From contig OW568869.1 in assembly GCA_938743325.2 (NCBI GenBank), positions 186,001 to 250,000 on the forward strand: a stretch of 64,000 bases of DNA, read 5' to 3'. Below, piece after piece: positions 27,314 through 36,970 of the stretch. The notes beneath the pieces are model-generated. The model did no database searches, had not been told where the DNA came from, and saw only the letters and a program-made list of their open reading frames with translations. Every line of letters starts with the position of its first letter. Positions within the stretch are counted from its first letter, which is position 1. The DNA is from Pycnococcus provasolii. Taxonomy: Eukaryota; Chlorophyta; Pseudoscourfieldiophyceae; Pseudoscourfieldiales; Pycnococcaceae. Made by a program: the position numbers and the translations under genes.

Positions 27314-28345
27314 CTAAGCTTGGTGAGCCGCAGCGGCGGCTGCACCTGTCTTCCCCTCGTTTGGTTCGTTCAGGCGCTGCGCTATGGCATCTACACGTCC
27401 GTCGTTGTACTCTACGTAGCGACTGACACTTGCCTCCCACGTATTCAGGCGAGCATCCGTATCCTTCACCTGCTGCTTCGCCTCTGAGGCGTTGGCGAGT
27501 GCATCCTGCACTTGATTTGCTACACCCGTGAGATTTTCGGCAATCTTCGATAGACGCCGTTCTATCGTTTGCACGTCTCCCTGCGCACTCGCCGCGACAG
27601 TCTCGGCGCGCTCAATGTGACGCGCAGTCTCCTCGCGCAGCTTTGTCAAGCCTTTGCGCGCGACGACATCGCGTGGCGGCATCATCGCGTCAGCGGTTGG
27701 TGGTACGAGGGGTATGCCAGCCTGAGCCGTCAGAGTGTGAAGTGCCCGAATCTCGCTTCGCTGCGCCATAAGCTCCGACTGCACGAGTCCCAGGTTCGCG
27801 CGCATACGCGCCATCTCGTCAAACACGATTCCCAGTGCGTATGCAATCTCGCTTTCGAGTCTGTGAGTCTTATTAGGTGTGCTGTTTTCGATTTCCGTCG
27901 TGCGTTGTCGTTTTTCGCCTCCCCCGTTATTACGTCGTTTGGCGAGTTCTTCGTCACGTTCCTGCTCCGTCATCTGGTTGAGTCTTTCCAGATCAGCTTC
28001 GTCACTGGAATCTTTCACGATTTTCCTCTTCGGCTGATTGAACCGACGAAGAACGTTGAGGTCGTCGTCATTTCCATTTCCACTTCCCCCCGGACATTTA
28101 CATTTCCCCACAGGGCACGGGCACGGGTTGCACGCGCACGGGCATGGGGGAGCAGAAAGACCATGAAGATGACCATAACGAGAAACAGGAGGAGCAGGAG
28201 GCGGCGGCACATTACTACCAACACCAACAATACTCCTGAAAGGAGGTGGCGGAGGCAAAGGAGGAGGCGGAGGGGGAATAGATGAGCGTGCGCCTGATAA
28301 AACCAAAGCCAAAGGAGGAGGGGGAGGAGGCACAGGCGGGAACAT
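27314..28345 (-). CDS. Proline-rich, Cys-cluster, coiled-coil protein of unknown function
   Basis: 343 residues or so from the first ATG at 28345. The N terminus (1-65) is formin-FH1-like polyproline (runs of five to nine Pro), followed by a Cys-Pro cluster (CPCACNPCPCPVGKCKCPG at about 68-86) with nine Cys in 19 residues. The rest is basic/acidic (95-145), with a bipartite nuclear-signal-like KRR/KRQR region. It then forms a long Ala-rich helix with coiled-coil character (about 160-335). Polyproline would bind profilin, SH3 or WW partners, and the Cys cluster could bind metal; both are inference. No FH2 or other domain follows, so it is not a formin. Confidence 0.6.
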   Translation of the reverse strand: MFPPVPPPPPPLALVLSGARSSIPPPPPPLPPPPPFRSIVGVGSNVPPPPAPPVSRYGHLHGLSAPPCPCACNPCPCPVGKCKCPGGSGNGNDDDLNVLRRFNQPKRKIVKDSSDEADLERLNQMTEQERDEELAKRRNNGGGEKRQRTTEIENSTPNKTHRLESEIAYALGIVFDEMARMRANLGLVQSELMAQRSEIRALHTLTAQAGIPLVPPTADAMMPPRDVVARKGLTKLREETARHIERAETVAASAQGDVQTIERRLSKIAENLTGVANQVQDALANASEAKQQVKDTDARLNTWEASVSRYVEYNDGRVDAIAQRLNEPNEGKTGAAAAAAHQA

Positions 28346-28639
28346 GATTCCCGGAATGAATGGCAATGGCGTCACACAAAGCTACCCGGGTAGGGCAAAG
28401 CAGGCGTCTTGAGAAGAAAAATGCACACCTGGGGGAAGTGGGGGGCGGAGGGTTCTTTTGGGGGGGGGGGGAGCTGGCTTGCTTGAGGGGACAACAAGGG
28501 GGGGCGAAGAGAACCTGGGGAAGAGACAAGGCGAAGAGGGGCGAAATTGGAGGGAGTCCCCCACCCCTGTCACCCTCTACCCGGGTAGGTAAATTAAAGT
28601 TTACGCTTGTCGACGGTTTGGATGGGCTCGGCATAAGTA
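28346..28639. other. Gene-free stretch with poly-G tract
   Basis: Contains a run of 12 G at 28460-28471 within a G-rich strand (28436-28510) and two CTACCCGGGTAG palindromes (28382-28393 and 28578-28589) that bracket it about 195 bases apart. No gene seen. Confidence 0.5.
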
Positions 28640-29192
28640 CAATTGGGAACCCCAAGGATTGGATTGATACGAACCCTATACGCAGCCAGTCCCGGAGTCA
28701 TTCTTGACGTTGAAGCTAGTCACCAACTGCGTGACGACAAGCTACGACCTGAAAACACCATGCTTTTGCATGCCGCGACGGCTGCTGCTCGTGCCATTGA
28801 CGATGCACCACCTCGCCGCGCCGCTGTCTTCCCTTCCATTCCAGTCGCTCCACCACCCGTCGCGCCGCTCAACTCTTCCCTTTATCTTCCTCCTCCTCGT
28901 CCACTTCATCGACTCGCAGGTGGCTTTCGCATGGGTAGCCAAAGGCTACGCCTCACAGCTTCACGTCGCGGACATTGTGAACCAACTGCATCTCGACCAC
29001 TTGCACAGACAAGTCTGGTTCGAGTGGTTGGACTCGGATGCAAACATCGCTGACATTCCGAGCAGAGGTGACCCGGATGATCCTGGCCTGGCTGGAGACT
29101 ACGCCATACTGCGTGAACTGGGGGCGACGCGCATAACCGCGAAACTCCCACCCATCCCACCCTCTTACTACGCCGCCGCAGATACACCTTGA
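28640..29192 (+). mobile_element. Fossil retroelement fragment, RNase H-like tail
   Basis: A plus-strand fragment contains a stretch typical of the C-terminal RNase H region of reverse-transcribing elements: WVAKGYASQL, then WFEWLDSDANIADIPSRGD, the V-x-S-x-x-N-x-A-D-x-x-S-R pattern. It is broken and much shorter than a complete polyprotein. I see no long terminal repeats, integrase or reverse transcriptase core nearby. The family is uncertain (Ty3-like or DIRS-like both fit). With only one domain left, it is probably old. Confidence 0.55.
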
Positions 29193-29490
29193 GGTTCTCC
29201 CTCCCTGTGTCTGGCACGCTCGGCTTTGCCGTTCCTGCCAGGCATGGGGAAATGGAGAAGTCGACCGCGACGACAACCTCCTGCCAACGATTCGTTCGTC
29301 GTTGGGCGCCCCCACCTGTAATTACACATCTCGTGTAAGACTCGTTGCAGTTACTACTTCTCAAATCGTCGCACAGTTGTACACAATCCAAAGGACGGGA
29401 TTGGCAAGGGGGTTCCCTGTGGTAGGATTCTGTAGTAGTAGACACGTCGTTTTGATGATTCGGGTTTTGATGATTCGGGGTTCCAGAGAC

Positions 29491-30133
29491 CTGTTCCGAA
29501 GAAATTTCAGTTTTGGATCAAAAGGGCCTTTTTTGTTTCAGTGTTGGATCATTGCGTTTCAGTTTTGGATCAATCCGAATTCTCGACTTGTGGCGTCGAC
29601 CAGAAATTTCCAGGAATTTCTCGACTTGTGGCGTCGACCAGACCCATACCACCCACTATACGGTTGTGCAGGGCCCAAAGTCGTGTTCTTCCCAAACGTT
29701 AGGGCATCCGTTTCTGAAGGTTAGGGTAGGGCTTATAAATAGCATGTGTTCCGGCCTCAGTTAGCACCATTTAACGCTGTCATATTTCTCGCCTCTTGTA
29801 CTTAAGGTCCCCTTGAACTTGGCCGCCTTAAGGTGGTACAAGCTCGGCGGAGTGAGTACTGCGCCGTCTACCGAATAGCTTTGATAGTGGCGTTGGCTGT
29901 TATAAACCCTACCCTAAACCTTTGGGACGGATGCCCTAACGTTTGGGCAGTAACACGACTTTGGGAACCGTTTACGGGGTGGTATAATTTTGATCCAACT
30001 TGATCCAACCTGATCCAACGTGATCCAACTGATCCAACTTGATCCAACTTGATCCAACTTGATCCAACTTTGATCCAATGATCCAACACTGAAACAAAAA
30101 AGGCCCTTTTGATCCAAAACTGAAATTTCTTCG
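29491..30133. mobile_element. Nested inverted-repeat (foldback) element
   Basis: Outer arms of about 55 bases (near 29498-29553 and 30080-30133; AGTTTTGGATCAAAAGGGCC on the left) are near-perfect reverse complements. Inner arms of about 100 bases (29642-29742 and 29896-29992; CAAACGTTAGGGCATCCGT on the left) pair as well, leaving a loop of about 150 bases. The inner arm is related to the spacer of the foldback at 26172-26497. No protein is encoded. Confidence 0.75.
29990..30080. repeat. Tandem TTGATCCAAC repeats
   Basis: About nine copies of a 10-12-base unit TTGATCCAACT lie inside the right half of the nested inverted repeat, so the left half lacks this expansion. Confidence 0.85.
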
Positions 30134-30174
30134 ACCTGTTCCAGAGTTGTTCGGGGTTCCAGACTTCCAGAGTG

Positions 30175-30306
30175 GTTCGGGGTTGTTCACCTGAGTTGTT
30201 CGGGGTTGGTTCCAGAGTTGTTCGGGGTTGGTTCCAGAGTTGTTCGGGGTTGGTTCCAGAGTTGTTCGGGGTTGGTTCCAGAGTTGTTCGGGGTTGGTTC
30301 CAGAGG
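30175..30306. repeat. 22-bp tandem repeat (TTGTTCGGGGTTGGTTCCAG unit)
   Basis: About six copies of a 22-base unit, directly outside the right end of the nested foldback. The remaining bases to the NAD kinase start (30307-30415) are AT-rich with no coding signal. Confidence 0.85.
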
Positions 30307-30415
30307 CTGGTTCTTCTTCAAGGTACACTCACCTTGAATTCTGCCGACATACATACTTTTCCCTTGATGTTCATTTGAGATAGTTTGCTGCCAATATTAT
30401 TTATAATAGTCTGTG

Positions 30416-31747
30416 ATGGCCATGATATTCCCATGTGTGTGGAATCCGAATACGGCCGCCGCCGCAGCACACGCCCCGATGATGATGATAAGACAGCAGT
30501 CTAGTTCTATGTATGTTTCATCCTATGTAGCCTCACGTGGTGGTGGTGGTCTTATATATCCCTGGTATAGTTCTCTTTCTCATCAAGTCAGAAAGTACGG
30601 TTCGTTGTCACCACCACCACATCATGTTGATGATGAGAAGTATCATAATCAGAATAATACACCTATGAACGGGTCTTCTTCTTCCCCGCGTGTCATGGGA
30701 TGTGCGCGCATGAAGTATGACGAAGGAAGAGACAGATCGCTGCGTCGTCGAGCTATTATGACGTTCCCGCAAAAACCAAAGAGCATTCTTATGGTCGTCA
30801 GACCCGACGCGCCGAGCGCGAGCGACGCGGCAATCACCATCGCGCGGTGGCTCAGAGACAAACACGACGTTGGCGTGCTCTTCGAAAAGAACACAAGGCG
30901 GGCTGACCTAACAAGGTTCGGTGACTTTCACGAGGCGTCGGATGCGCCCGTCGTGGACCTCTGCGTAACGCTAGGCGGAGATGGGACCGTGCTTCACGCC
31001 GCCTCGCTGTTCCCGGACGACGCGCCGCTGCCGCCGGTATTGCCGTTCGCCGCGGGAAGCCTCGGATTTCTCACCCCGTTCTCGACCAACGCGTTCGAGG
31101 ATACGCTCAGCCGTATACTCGGCCAATCTCCTGGAGACGAGACGGCGCTACACTGCACGCTGCACAGCCGCAAACGGTGTCGGTGGGAGCTTGCAAGCAG
31201 TGCGGGAGATGGTGCTGCACCACCCCGTGTCACAAACGTGCTCAACGAGGTGGCGGTCATGAACGTCGTCGGTGGAAGTGGCATGTCCATCGAAGTTCCA
31301 CGCACGCCGCCTATCGGCGACTTTGCCGCAGCGTGGAGAAGCGGACTCGCGAGCCTGTTCCTGCACGTCGACGGCCAGTACGTCGCGTGCATGCGAGGTG
31401 ACGGCCTCCTCGTCGCAACCGGAACGGGATCCACGGCGTACGCGCTTGCAGCCGGCGGGCCGTGCGTCAGCCCATCTGTGCCGTGCACGCTCGTCGTTCC
31501 CGTGTCGCCGCACACGCTGTCGTGTCGTCCGCTCGTTCTCCCCGAGCTCGCAACCATTCGTGTTGAGGTGGGCGAGGGTGGTGGCGCGCGTGCGGTGCTC
31601 GACGGACGACATGCCGTGCCTCTTTCGACGGGCGATGCTCTCGTCGTTGAGCCAACCGTGCATCATCTTCCTGTGCTGACGCAGCGGCGTCACGACGGCG
31701 ACTGGTACGGCGCACTCACGGACAAGCTCGGCTGGAGCTTGACGTGA
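30416..31747 (+). CDS. NAD kinase (ATP-NAD kinase family)
   Basis: 443 residues. It phosphorylates NAD (or NADH) to NADP(H). Signature GGDGT at about 187-191 is preceded by VDLCVTL and followed by FAAGSLGFLTPF. Further blocks: VLNEVAVMN near 278, VDGQYVACMRGDGLLVATGTGSTAYALAAGGPCVSP (about 320-355; the region around DGLLV-TGTGSTAY is diagnostic) and PLVLPELATIRVEV. The first 110 residues are Ser/His-rich and low complexity, possibly an organelle-targeting region; start chosen at the first ATG. NADPH supply also depends on the transhydrogenase gene about 5 kb away, though no operon-like linkage is implied. Confidence 0.93.
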   Translation: MAMIFPCVWNPNTAAAAAHAPMMMIRQQSSSMYVSSYVASRGGGGLIYPWYSSLSHQVRKYGSLSPPPHHVDDEKYHNQNNTPMNGSSSSPRVMGCARMKYDEGRDRSLRRRAIMTFPQKPKSILMVVRPDAPSASDAAITIARWLRDKHDVGVLFEKNTRRADLTRFGDFHEASDAPVVDLCVTLGGDGTVLHAASLFPDDAPLPPVLPFAAGSLGFLTPFSTNAFEDTLSRILGQSPGDETALHCTLHSRKRCRWELASSAGDGAAPPRVTNVLNEVAVMNVVGGSGMSIEVPRTPPIGDFAAAWRSGLASLFLHVDGQYVACMRGDGLLVATGTGSTAYALAAGGPCVSPSVPCTLVVPVSPHTLSCRPLVLPELATIRVEVGEGGGARAVLDGRHAVPLSTGDALVVEPTVHHLPVLTQRRHDGDWYGALTDKLGWSLT

Positions 31748-31927
31748 CAATCTCGTTTGGAACAGGGTCTGGACAATGCCCAAAGATGATTCTAATCGTG
31801 CGTGACATGTGGAAAATTTTAAGCTGTATAAAATTTGTAAAAACGACAGACATTACCCGTGAACCATCAAAGCACAAGGTATTCACAACAACACATTGTG
31901 TAAATTGTACATTAGATTATATTGATT

Positions 31928-33610
31928 TCAGATCATGTATACTGTGGTGGGCAAATCGTTTTGAGCCACCACCGCCACGTCGGCACGGCACATCGGACAT
32001 CGCCACAGCCCTTGCCGAGCTACGTCGCGCACCCATGCCGTGAGACAATCCTTGTGCATGATATGGCCGCACGGCAACGCGCTTCCCGCCCCACTGGCAT
32101 GCTCCATGAGGCAGAGCATGCAAGTCGATCCATGCTCCACAGCCACCTGCTGAGGCGCATGCACGAAATTCAGCGCGTCTTCCTCAGCTTCAATCCACGC
32201 ATCGACGCGCGCCGCGGCGTCGATCGCCGCGAGGCTGCCATCGTCAGTTCGAGCGCCGTGCCACAGCCTTGCACGCGCCGCTGGTGCAAGCGCGCCACCG
32301 GCACCCAAGCGCATGCGCTCGCGTGCCACGCTCTCCATCACCAAAGCAGATTCCGCAAAGCAAGCGCTTGCCAGAGCGTGATTCGATTTGTCTTGCTGCG
32401 CCGCGTCGGCTGCCGGTCGCCAGACGGCAACGCGGCCGTCCGCCATTCCAATCGTTGCTGTCCAGCACCCCGCGACATTCGATTGCTCACGAACGAGCAT
32501 GGTTGTGATGGGCGAACCCACTGTCAACTTGGCGATGCAATTGGCGTGCCACGGCAGGGCGTCGAGCGAATGCATCGGCATCGCTGGGTCGTTGCATAAC
32601 GTCGTCGCAGACTCTCTCACACGGTACACGCGAACACCACCGTCCGCGCCGGCAAGCACGACGCCCTCCGCGGAACTGCCGTAGCACAGGCTCTCGCACG
32701 CTCCATCCGCGTACGTAGACGCCGATCCCACGACGATCGGCGGGTCGTCGCTGATTTTGTTGAGACGGATGTCCCACGGCCACTCGAAGAGAGCGCCGTC
32801 CGCGCTGCCAACAGCTACTTGTATGGCGTCCGCGGCACTTTCCGCCATCGTCGACGGTGGTGGCAGCAGCGCGATGGACGTTGGTGTGGAGGGTGTGACG
32901 ATTATGCCACGCAGAACCCGCACGCCGTCACTTGCGTCGAAAATGCGCACAGAGTTGTTTGTGTAAGTGCTCGCGAGGATACGCGCGTCAGCACGTATCG
33001 TAGATATTGCCACGCACCGCGGTGACGACGGCGGCGGCGACTCCTTGGCGTGCGAGAGTCGTGCCACCTCGCTTCGGCTTGCGGTGTCCACGAGCGCGAC
33101 GTCGCCGTTCGTTAACGCGCACGCGACGACCGAGCCGTCCATGGATGCAGAGAAAGCAGCCGCGGACGTGAATGGGTGGTTACTGTCGAGCAGCTGCAGT
33201 GTTGGGTGAGTAGAATTCGTCTTGAAGGAGATCCACGCGACTTTCCCAGACGTGGAAGACACGAGCAAACCTTTGCAAGTTGAGGAGGGGGAGGAGGAGT
33301 TGTCGGTGGTCACGTTCACTGCACAGCACGCGCGCACCCGTCCTGATGGCACGAACGACGCGATCGACGATGCGGAGACTGGTGTGTAAGCTTCCGACGC
33401 CGAATCATCAACGTGCTCTAGTCGTGTGTTTGTGACGAGCGTGCCATCCGCGAGCAAGGCTGCGCAGCAGGTGGTATGCGGTTCGTCCGAGTGGTGTGTA
33501 TTCCACGCGCAGAGAGAGCGCACGGGTGGTCGCGCCGTGAACATCTCGTCACCATTACCCGTCACCACACTGGAGGAGTGGTTCCACCACGTGCACGACG
33601 AAGACGCCAT
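31928..33610 (-). CDS. WD40-like propeller with C-terminal RING-H2 finger
   Basis: 560 residues. A weak beta-propeller (about 45-415) is suggested by repeated GDVALVDT, NSVRIFDASDG, GALFEWPWD, GGVRVYRV and GRVAVWRP segments at WD40-like spacing, though classic WD dipeptides are mostly lost. The C terminus is a clear RING: Cys497, Cys500, Cys514, His516, His519, Cys522, Cys538, Cys541 (C3-H2-C3). RING plus propeller proteins are usually E3 ubiquitin ligases with substrate or membrane-tether specificity; VPS-type RING subunits are another option. The protein is Ser/Ala-rich between. It is convergent with NAD kinase and divergent from the next gene. Confidence 0.75.
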   Translation of the reverse strand: MASSSCTWWNHSSSVVTGNGDEMFTARPPVRSLCAWNTHHSDEPHTTCCAALLADGTLVTNTRLEHVDDSASEAYTPVSASSIASFVPSGRVRACCAVNVTTDNSSSPSSTCKGLLVSSTSGKVAWISFKTNSTHPTLQLLDSNHPFTSAAAFSASMDGSVVACALTNGDVALVDTASRSEVARLSHAKESPPPSSPRCVAISTIRADARILASTYTNNSVRIFDASDGVRVLRGIIVTPSTPTSIALLPPPSTMAESAADAIQVAVGSADGALFEWPWDIRLNKISDDPPIVVGSASTYADGACESLCYGSSAEGVVLAGADGGVRVYRVRESATTLCNDPAMPMHSLDALPWHANCIAKLTVGSPITTMLVREQSNVAGCWTATIGMADGRVAVWRPAADAAQQDKSNHALASACFAESALVMESVARERMRLGAGGALAPAARARLWHGARTDDGSLAAIDAAARVDAWIEAEEDALNFVHAPQQVAVEHGSTCMLCLMEHASGAGSALPCGHIMHKDCLTAWVRDVARQGLWRCPMCRADVAVVAQNDLPTTVYMI

Positions 33611-33784
33611 AACAACACCTCAGTCAACATTAATGTTCGAGGGCGCCATGCATTGCACGAGCATGACCGCGAAGTTCACGGAACGGATGGAGGACCTATT
33701 CTTGACCTATTTCACACCTCAATCAACGCACCTGTACGGTACGAAAACGACGGACGGCCGCGAACTGACCAGGTGAACTGACCT

Positions 33785-33857
33785 GCGCCATGGACCTGCA
33801 TGCGCCATGGACCAGTGGACCTGCGCCATGGACCTGCGCCATGGACCTGCGCCATGG
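33785..33857. repeat. 14-bp tandem repeat CTGCGCCATGGACC
   Basis: Five imperfect copies of a 14-base unit containing the NcoI-like palindrome CCATGG lie in the 430-base gap between divergent genes. Each copy carries an ATG, so transcripts crossing it would have several upstream start codons. The rest of the gap has no coding signal. Confidence 0.85.
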
Positions 33858-34039
33858 TCAATTAATCCCTGGTTCCTCCCATGAATCACTTCAAGTAACT
33901 TTTCACTTTTGAGCTGTCATTGCACTTCATTCGTCCCATTTACAGAATTCACACATTCACAAGAAGCGATTTGATTTGTGTTTTTATTTTTTTTTTCAAA
34001 AATACAGTAGCAGTAGCAGTGTTGTACTTTATTGGAATC

Positions 34040-35089
34040 ATGTCGGCGCTATTCCCATGGAGGTTACTACGTGGCATTGGCAATGGTGTCAAGCAACATT
34101 CGTGTCAACAACATGTTTCTTTCAACCTCTCAAGTGTTTCTTTCACGTCTAGGTCTCTCGTCTCTCGCCGTGGTAATGGTAATGGTAATGGTAATGGTGG
34201 TTCCCCTGCTGCTGGTTCTCTTGGTCCGATCGACTTGGTTTCTTCTGCTGTTGGCGCGACTCCTCCTCCTTTTAGCGCATACAACCATTATTGGTCCAGT
34301 TTACACAAAACATCACGTCCTTCTATCATACATACGTGGTGGTCAGGCAGATTCTCCGCGGCGGCGTCACCACTGCTTTCATTCGAGGAACTCAAGGTTC
34401 ACCTGTCCGAACTGGACGGGAAGAAGAACACGCCGGAACGGCGCGCCGAGCTCTGTGATCGCATTCACTCACCCGATGGGCCAAGCTGCACTCGCATCAT
34501 TCAAAAGGTGTTGGGAGACACGAACGACGACTTCTCGCACCAAGACACAACCTACTTCAGATTACATCACATAGACGACGACGACTTGTCGCATCCTCTC
34601 GCGCAAATCGTCGTGGAACCTCGCGAAGGCAGGCTGTATGGCGCGGCACCACACCCAGCGCTTCCTATCGACGTTGTCGCTGTTTTGGAGAGACATGCGC
34701 TGGAAAAACTGCGAGAAGCCGGAGTGCAACGTATTAAGATTGACGTCGCGCTCTTTGGGCTCTGCAAGTGGATCTTGGACAAAAAACGATGGAAGGATGC
34801 CAACCTCGTCGCGAAGTATGGCGAAGAGGCTGCCGAGGCGGTAGAGGCGGTAGTGCCTGGGAGACCTCGCCCAGGACACAGCGTTCTAGGTGTTGGAACC
34901 TTCCGTGCTGCCCAAGCTATGTGGGAGGATCTCGCGAATCAGTACGGGCACCCTGCCAATCCTGGACTCGTGCAAGATCATATTGCTCTCTTCAGTTGTG
35001 GTGGAGTTGTTGAAACGTTGCCATTTGTTGACTTAAGGGAAGAGGCGATGCGCGATTTCGGCGGCACTTTGCTACGCATTCACTATTGA
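34040..35089 (+). CDS. Unknown protein, probable mitochondrial presequence
   Basis: 349 residues from ATG 34040. The first 60 residues (MSALFPWRLLRGIGNG...) are rich in Arg and Ser without acids, as in mitochondrial presequences. A GNGNGNGNGG run comes from a GGTAAT hexanucleotide repeat. The rest is soluble and conserved-looking (IQKVLGDTNDDFSHQDT, KIDVALFGLCKWIL, GTFRAAQAMWEDLA), but I do not recognise a family and see no enzymatic motif. It is convergent with the next gene, 40 bases between stops. Confidence 0.65.
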   Translation: MSALFPWRLLRGIGNGVKQHSCQQHVSFNLSSVSFTSRSLVSRRGNGNGNGNGGSPAAGSLGPIDLVSSAVGATPPPFSAYNHYWSSLHKTSRPSIIHTWWSGRFSAAASPLLSFEELKVHLSELDGKKNTPERRAELCDRIHSPDGPSCTRIIQKVLGDTNDDFSHQDTTYFRLHHIDDDDLSHPLAQIVVEPREGRLYGAAPHPALPIDVVAVLERHALEKLREAGVQRIKIDVALFGLCKWILDKKRWKDANLVAKYGEEAAEAVEAVVPGRPRPGHSVLGVGTFRAAQAMWEDLANQYGHPANPGLVQDHIALFSCGGVVETLPFVDLREEAMRDFGGTLLRIHY

Positions 35090-35129
35090 ATTCAAAAAAA
35101 GAAAAAACACTACTGTACTGGTCATTACT

Positions 35130-36827
35130 CTAATTGAGATGCAGCCAGATGTCCTCGCCCATGTCTACCAAAACTGCTTGCGGCATGCCCGTAGGCGCAA
35201 AGATGCCGCGCGTCTGAGGTAAAAGCGCGATCGGATCTCCGGCACCAAATCCTGTTCCTCTGAAGATTGAGGTATCGATGCGCACGCCACTATGATTGCC
35301 ATCAAGGAATGTCACGTTCGTGGATGCGCTGCCTGTTCCGCAGGCAACTGCGGCAATTCCTCTTCCATCACCTTGACGGAGAAGTACCAACTGCAACGCC
35401 GTGTCGGTGGGGTACACGTGGCTAAGAGCCTTGCCGGTGTAGATAAGTCTGTCACGACTGGGAATCGAAGATCTCATGAGCGGAGCGAAATCTGGAAGCA
35501 AATCTTCCTCGTCGCCGCTACCGGGGGGATCGATGAAGTCGTCGTCTTCTCCATTCACGAGCAACAGAGTGGCACGCTGTGCGGCACTGCCACCCGCCCC
35601 TCGTACGCCACAACCACCACATGTGTCGACTGTGAAAGCGCCGCGTCGTCGGGCGGGCGACCACGCGATTCGAAGACTGTAACCTTCGGTATCGCCGCTC
35701 TTTTTCAAGCCAGGAATCAGCGACGCTGTGTATCGCTCCATGCCGCCTAGCGCTACTACGGCTCTCACGGCGTTGGGTAGCGCGCATAAGACGCCCTCGC
35801 AATAGTCTGACACGCATTCGCACGCCCAGCCTTCCAATGCGAGAGCACGTTGGAAGATGCGTCGAAGAAGCGGTGGCGTTGCTGTCATCGTTGTTTGTTT
35901 GCTCGCTGCGAGAGCAAACGTCAAGAAGCGTGCCATATCTTCCACCGTGCTCCGCAGTGCTCCATTTCCTTGCAAAACACCGTACGCACCGCGCCTTATG
36001 GATAGTTTAGACATGTTTTCGCCGCGTCCACATCCAGGAGCTGCTTTCGTCCATCCTGCTTCGTCGTACGTGACGCGCGTGTTGTTCATGCCCAATGGGC
36101 GGAGCACGCGCGTTATGACAAGGTCTTCGTACGACGAATGGTTTGACAGGAGTGTTAGTGCATAACCTAATATGCCATATGCAAAGTTGCTGTAGTAAAA
36201 CCGCCCTCGTGTTGGTAAACCCCACAGACTCGTGAGAGCGCTGCAGAGATCCTCACGTGTGTATCCAGCAAACGGATTGCCTTGCTGTGGCGGCTTTCGA
36301 TTCGGCGGCTGCACGGGCAAGCCACTCCTATGTGTGACGAGCTCAAGCATTGTGATGCTTGAGACGCCATCGTCGTTCGCATTTTCCCAGTCGCAGAAGG
36401 GAAATGCGTCGCCGATCGTCGACTCGAGGCTGATCGGAACGTCGGGATCCTCTTCAAGAGCAAGCAACGCGAGCGCTGTGATCAACTTCGTGATTGACGC
36501 AATTTCGAATGTTGCGTCAGATATGTTGAACGGTGGTGGACTCCCCACTCCTTCGTTCCCACCCGCCATAATGATCTCAGACGATGTGCCATTCTTGTCG
36601 TCGTTCAGCTCAACGACGACGACTGCGAATCCGCATGCTTTGCACATGTTCGGGGCGGAACACGCTGGCTCTTTCTGCCAGGCTTCGATGACCGAGCGGA
36701 CATGCTTCGAAGAAGGCGAAGGCTTCGCCAATGACGGAAGTGGTGTTGATGATGTCAAGTCGACAGCGGCAGCAGCACCAGCAAGTAGTCCAAGTACTAC
36801 TACGAACGACTTGATGAGCGCCGCCAT
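35130..36827 (-). CDS. Secreted serine beta-lactamase-like hydrolase (class C/LACTB type)
   Basis: 565 residues from the ATG at 36827, where an N-terminal signal peptide (about 1-22, AAAAVD end) begins at once. The penicillin-binding/transpeptidase fold is shown by Ser111-x-x-Lys114 (SITK), the helix after it (LITALALLALEEDP), THRSGLP near 165-171 and Tyr212-Ser-Asn214. The third motif (K/H-T/S-G) is not clear. Eukaryotic members act as peptidases or esterases, not drug resistance. The C-terminal region (about 390-565) is longer than the core, Gly-rich, with nine or more Cys, fitting a secretory or vacuolar location. Confidence 0.8.
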   Translation of the reverse strand: MAALIKSFVVVLGLLAGAAAAVDLTSSTPLPSLAKPSPSSKHVRSVIEAWQKEPACSAPNMCKACGFAVVVVELNDDKNGTSSEIIMAGGNEGVGSPPPFNISDATFEIASITKLITALALLALEEDPDVPISLESTIGDAFPFCDWENANDDGVSSITMLELVTHRSGLPVQPPNRKPPQQGNPFAGYTREDLCSALTSLWGLPTRGRFYYSNFAYGILGYALTLLSNHSSYEDLVITRVLRPLGMNNTRVTYDEAGWTKAAPGCGRGENMSKLSIRRGAYGVLQGNGALRSTVEDMARFLTFALAASKQTTMTATPPLLRRIFQRALALEGWACECVSDYCEGVLCALPNAVRAVVALGGMERYTASLIPGLKKSGDTEGYSLRIAWSPARRRGAFTVDTCGGCGVRGAGGSAAQRATLLLVNGEDDDFIDPPGSGDEEDLLPDFAPLMRSSIPSRDRLIYTGKALSHVYPTDTALQLVLLRQGDGRGIAAVACGTGSASTNVTFLDGNHSGVRIDTSIFRGTGFGAGDPIALLPQTRGIFAPTGMPQAVLVDMGEDIWLHLN

Positions 36828-36970
36828 TTGAGAAATATTATCGTTGCACATGACGTTTTTCGGGGCCTCGGGGGGGATTGTTATTTTAGGTGGTTTCACT
36901 TGGTTTCACAAAAAGAAAACAATCGATCATAAAAAATGGAAAATTGAACTCGCCGCGTCACTATTTCTTA

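Noticed and set aside
28704-29192. A functional host gene with an RNase H domain
   Set aside because: Only the last part of the domain is recognisable and no catalytic core is seen; treated as a fossil retroelement fragment.
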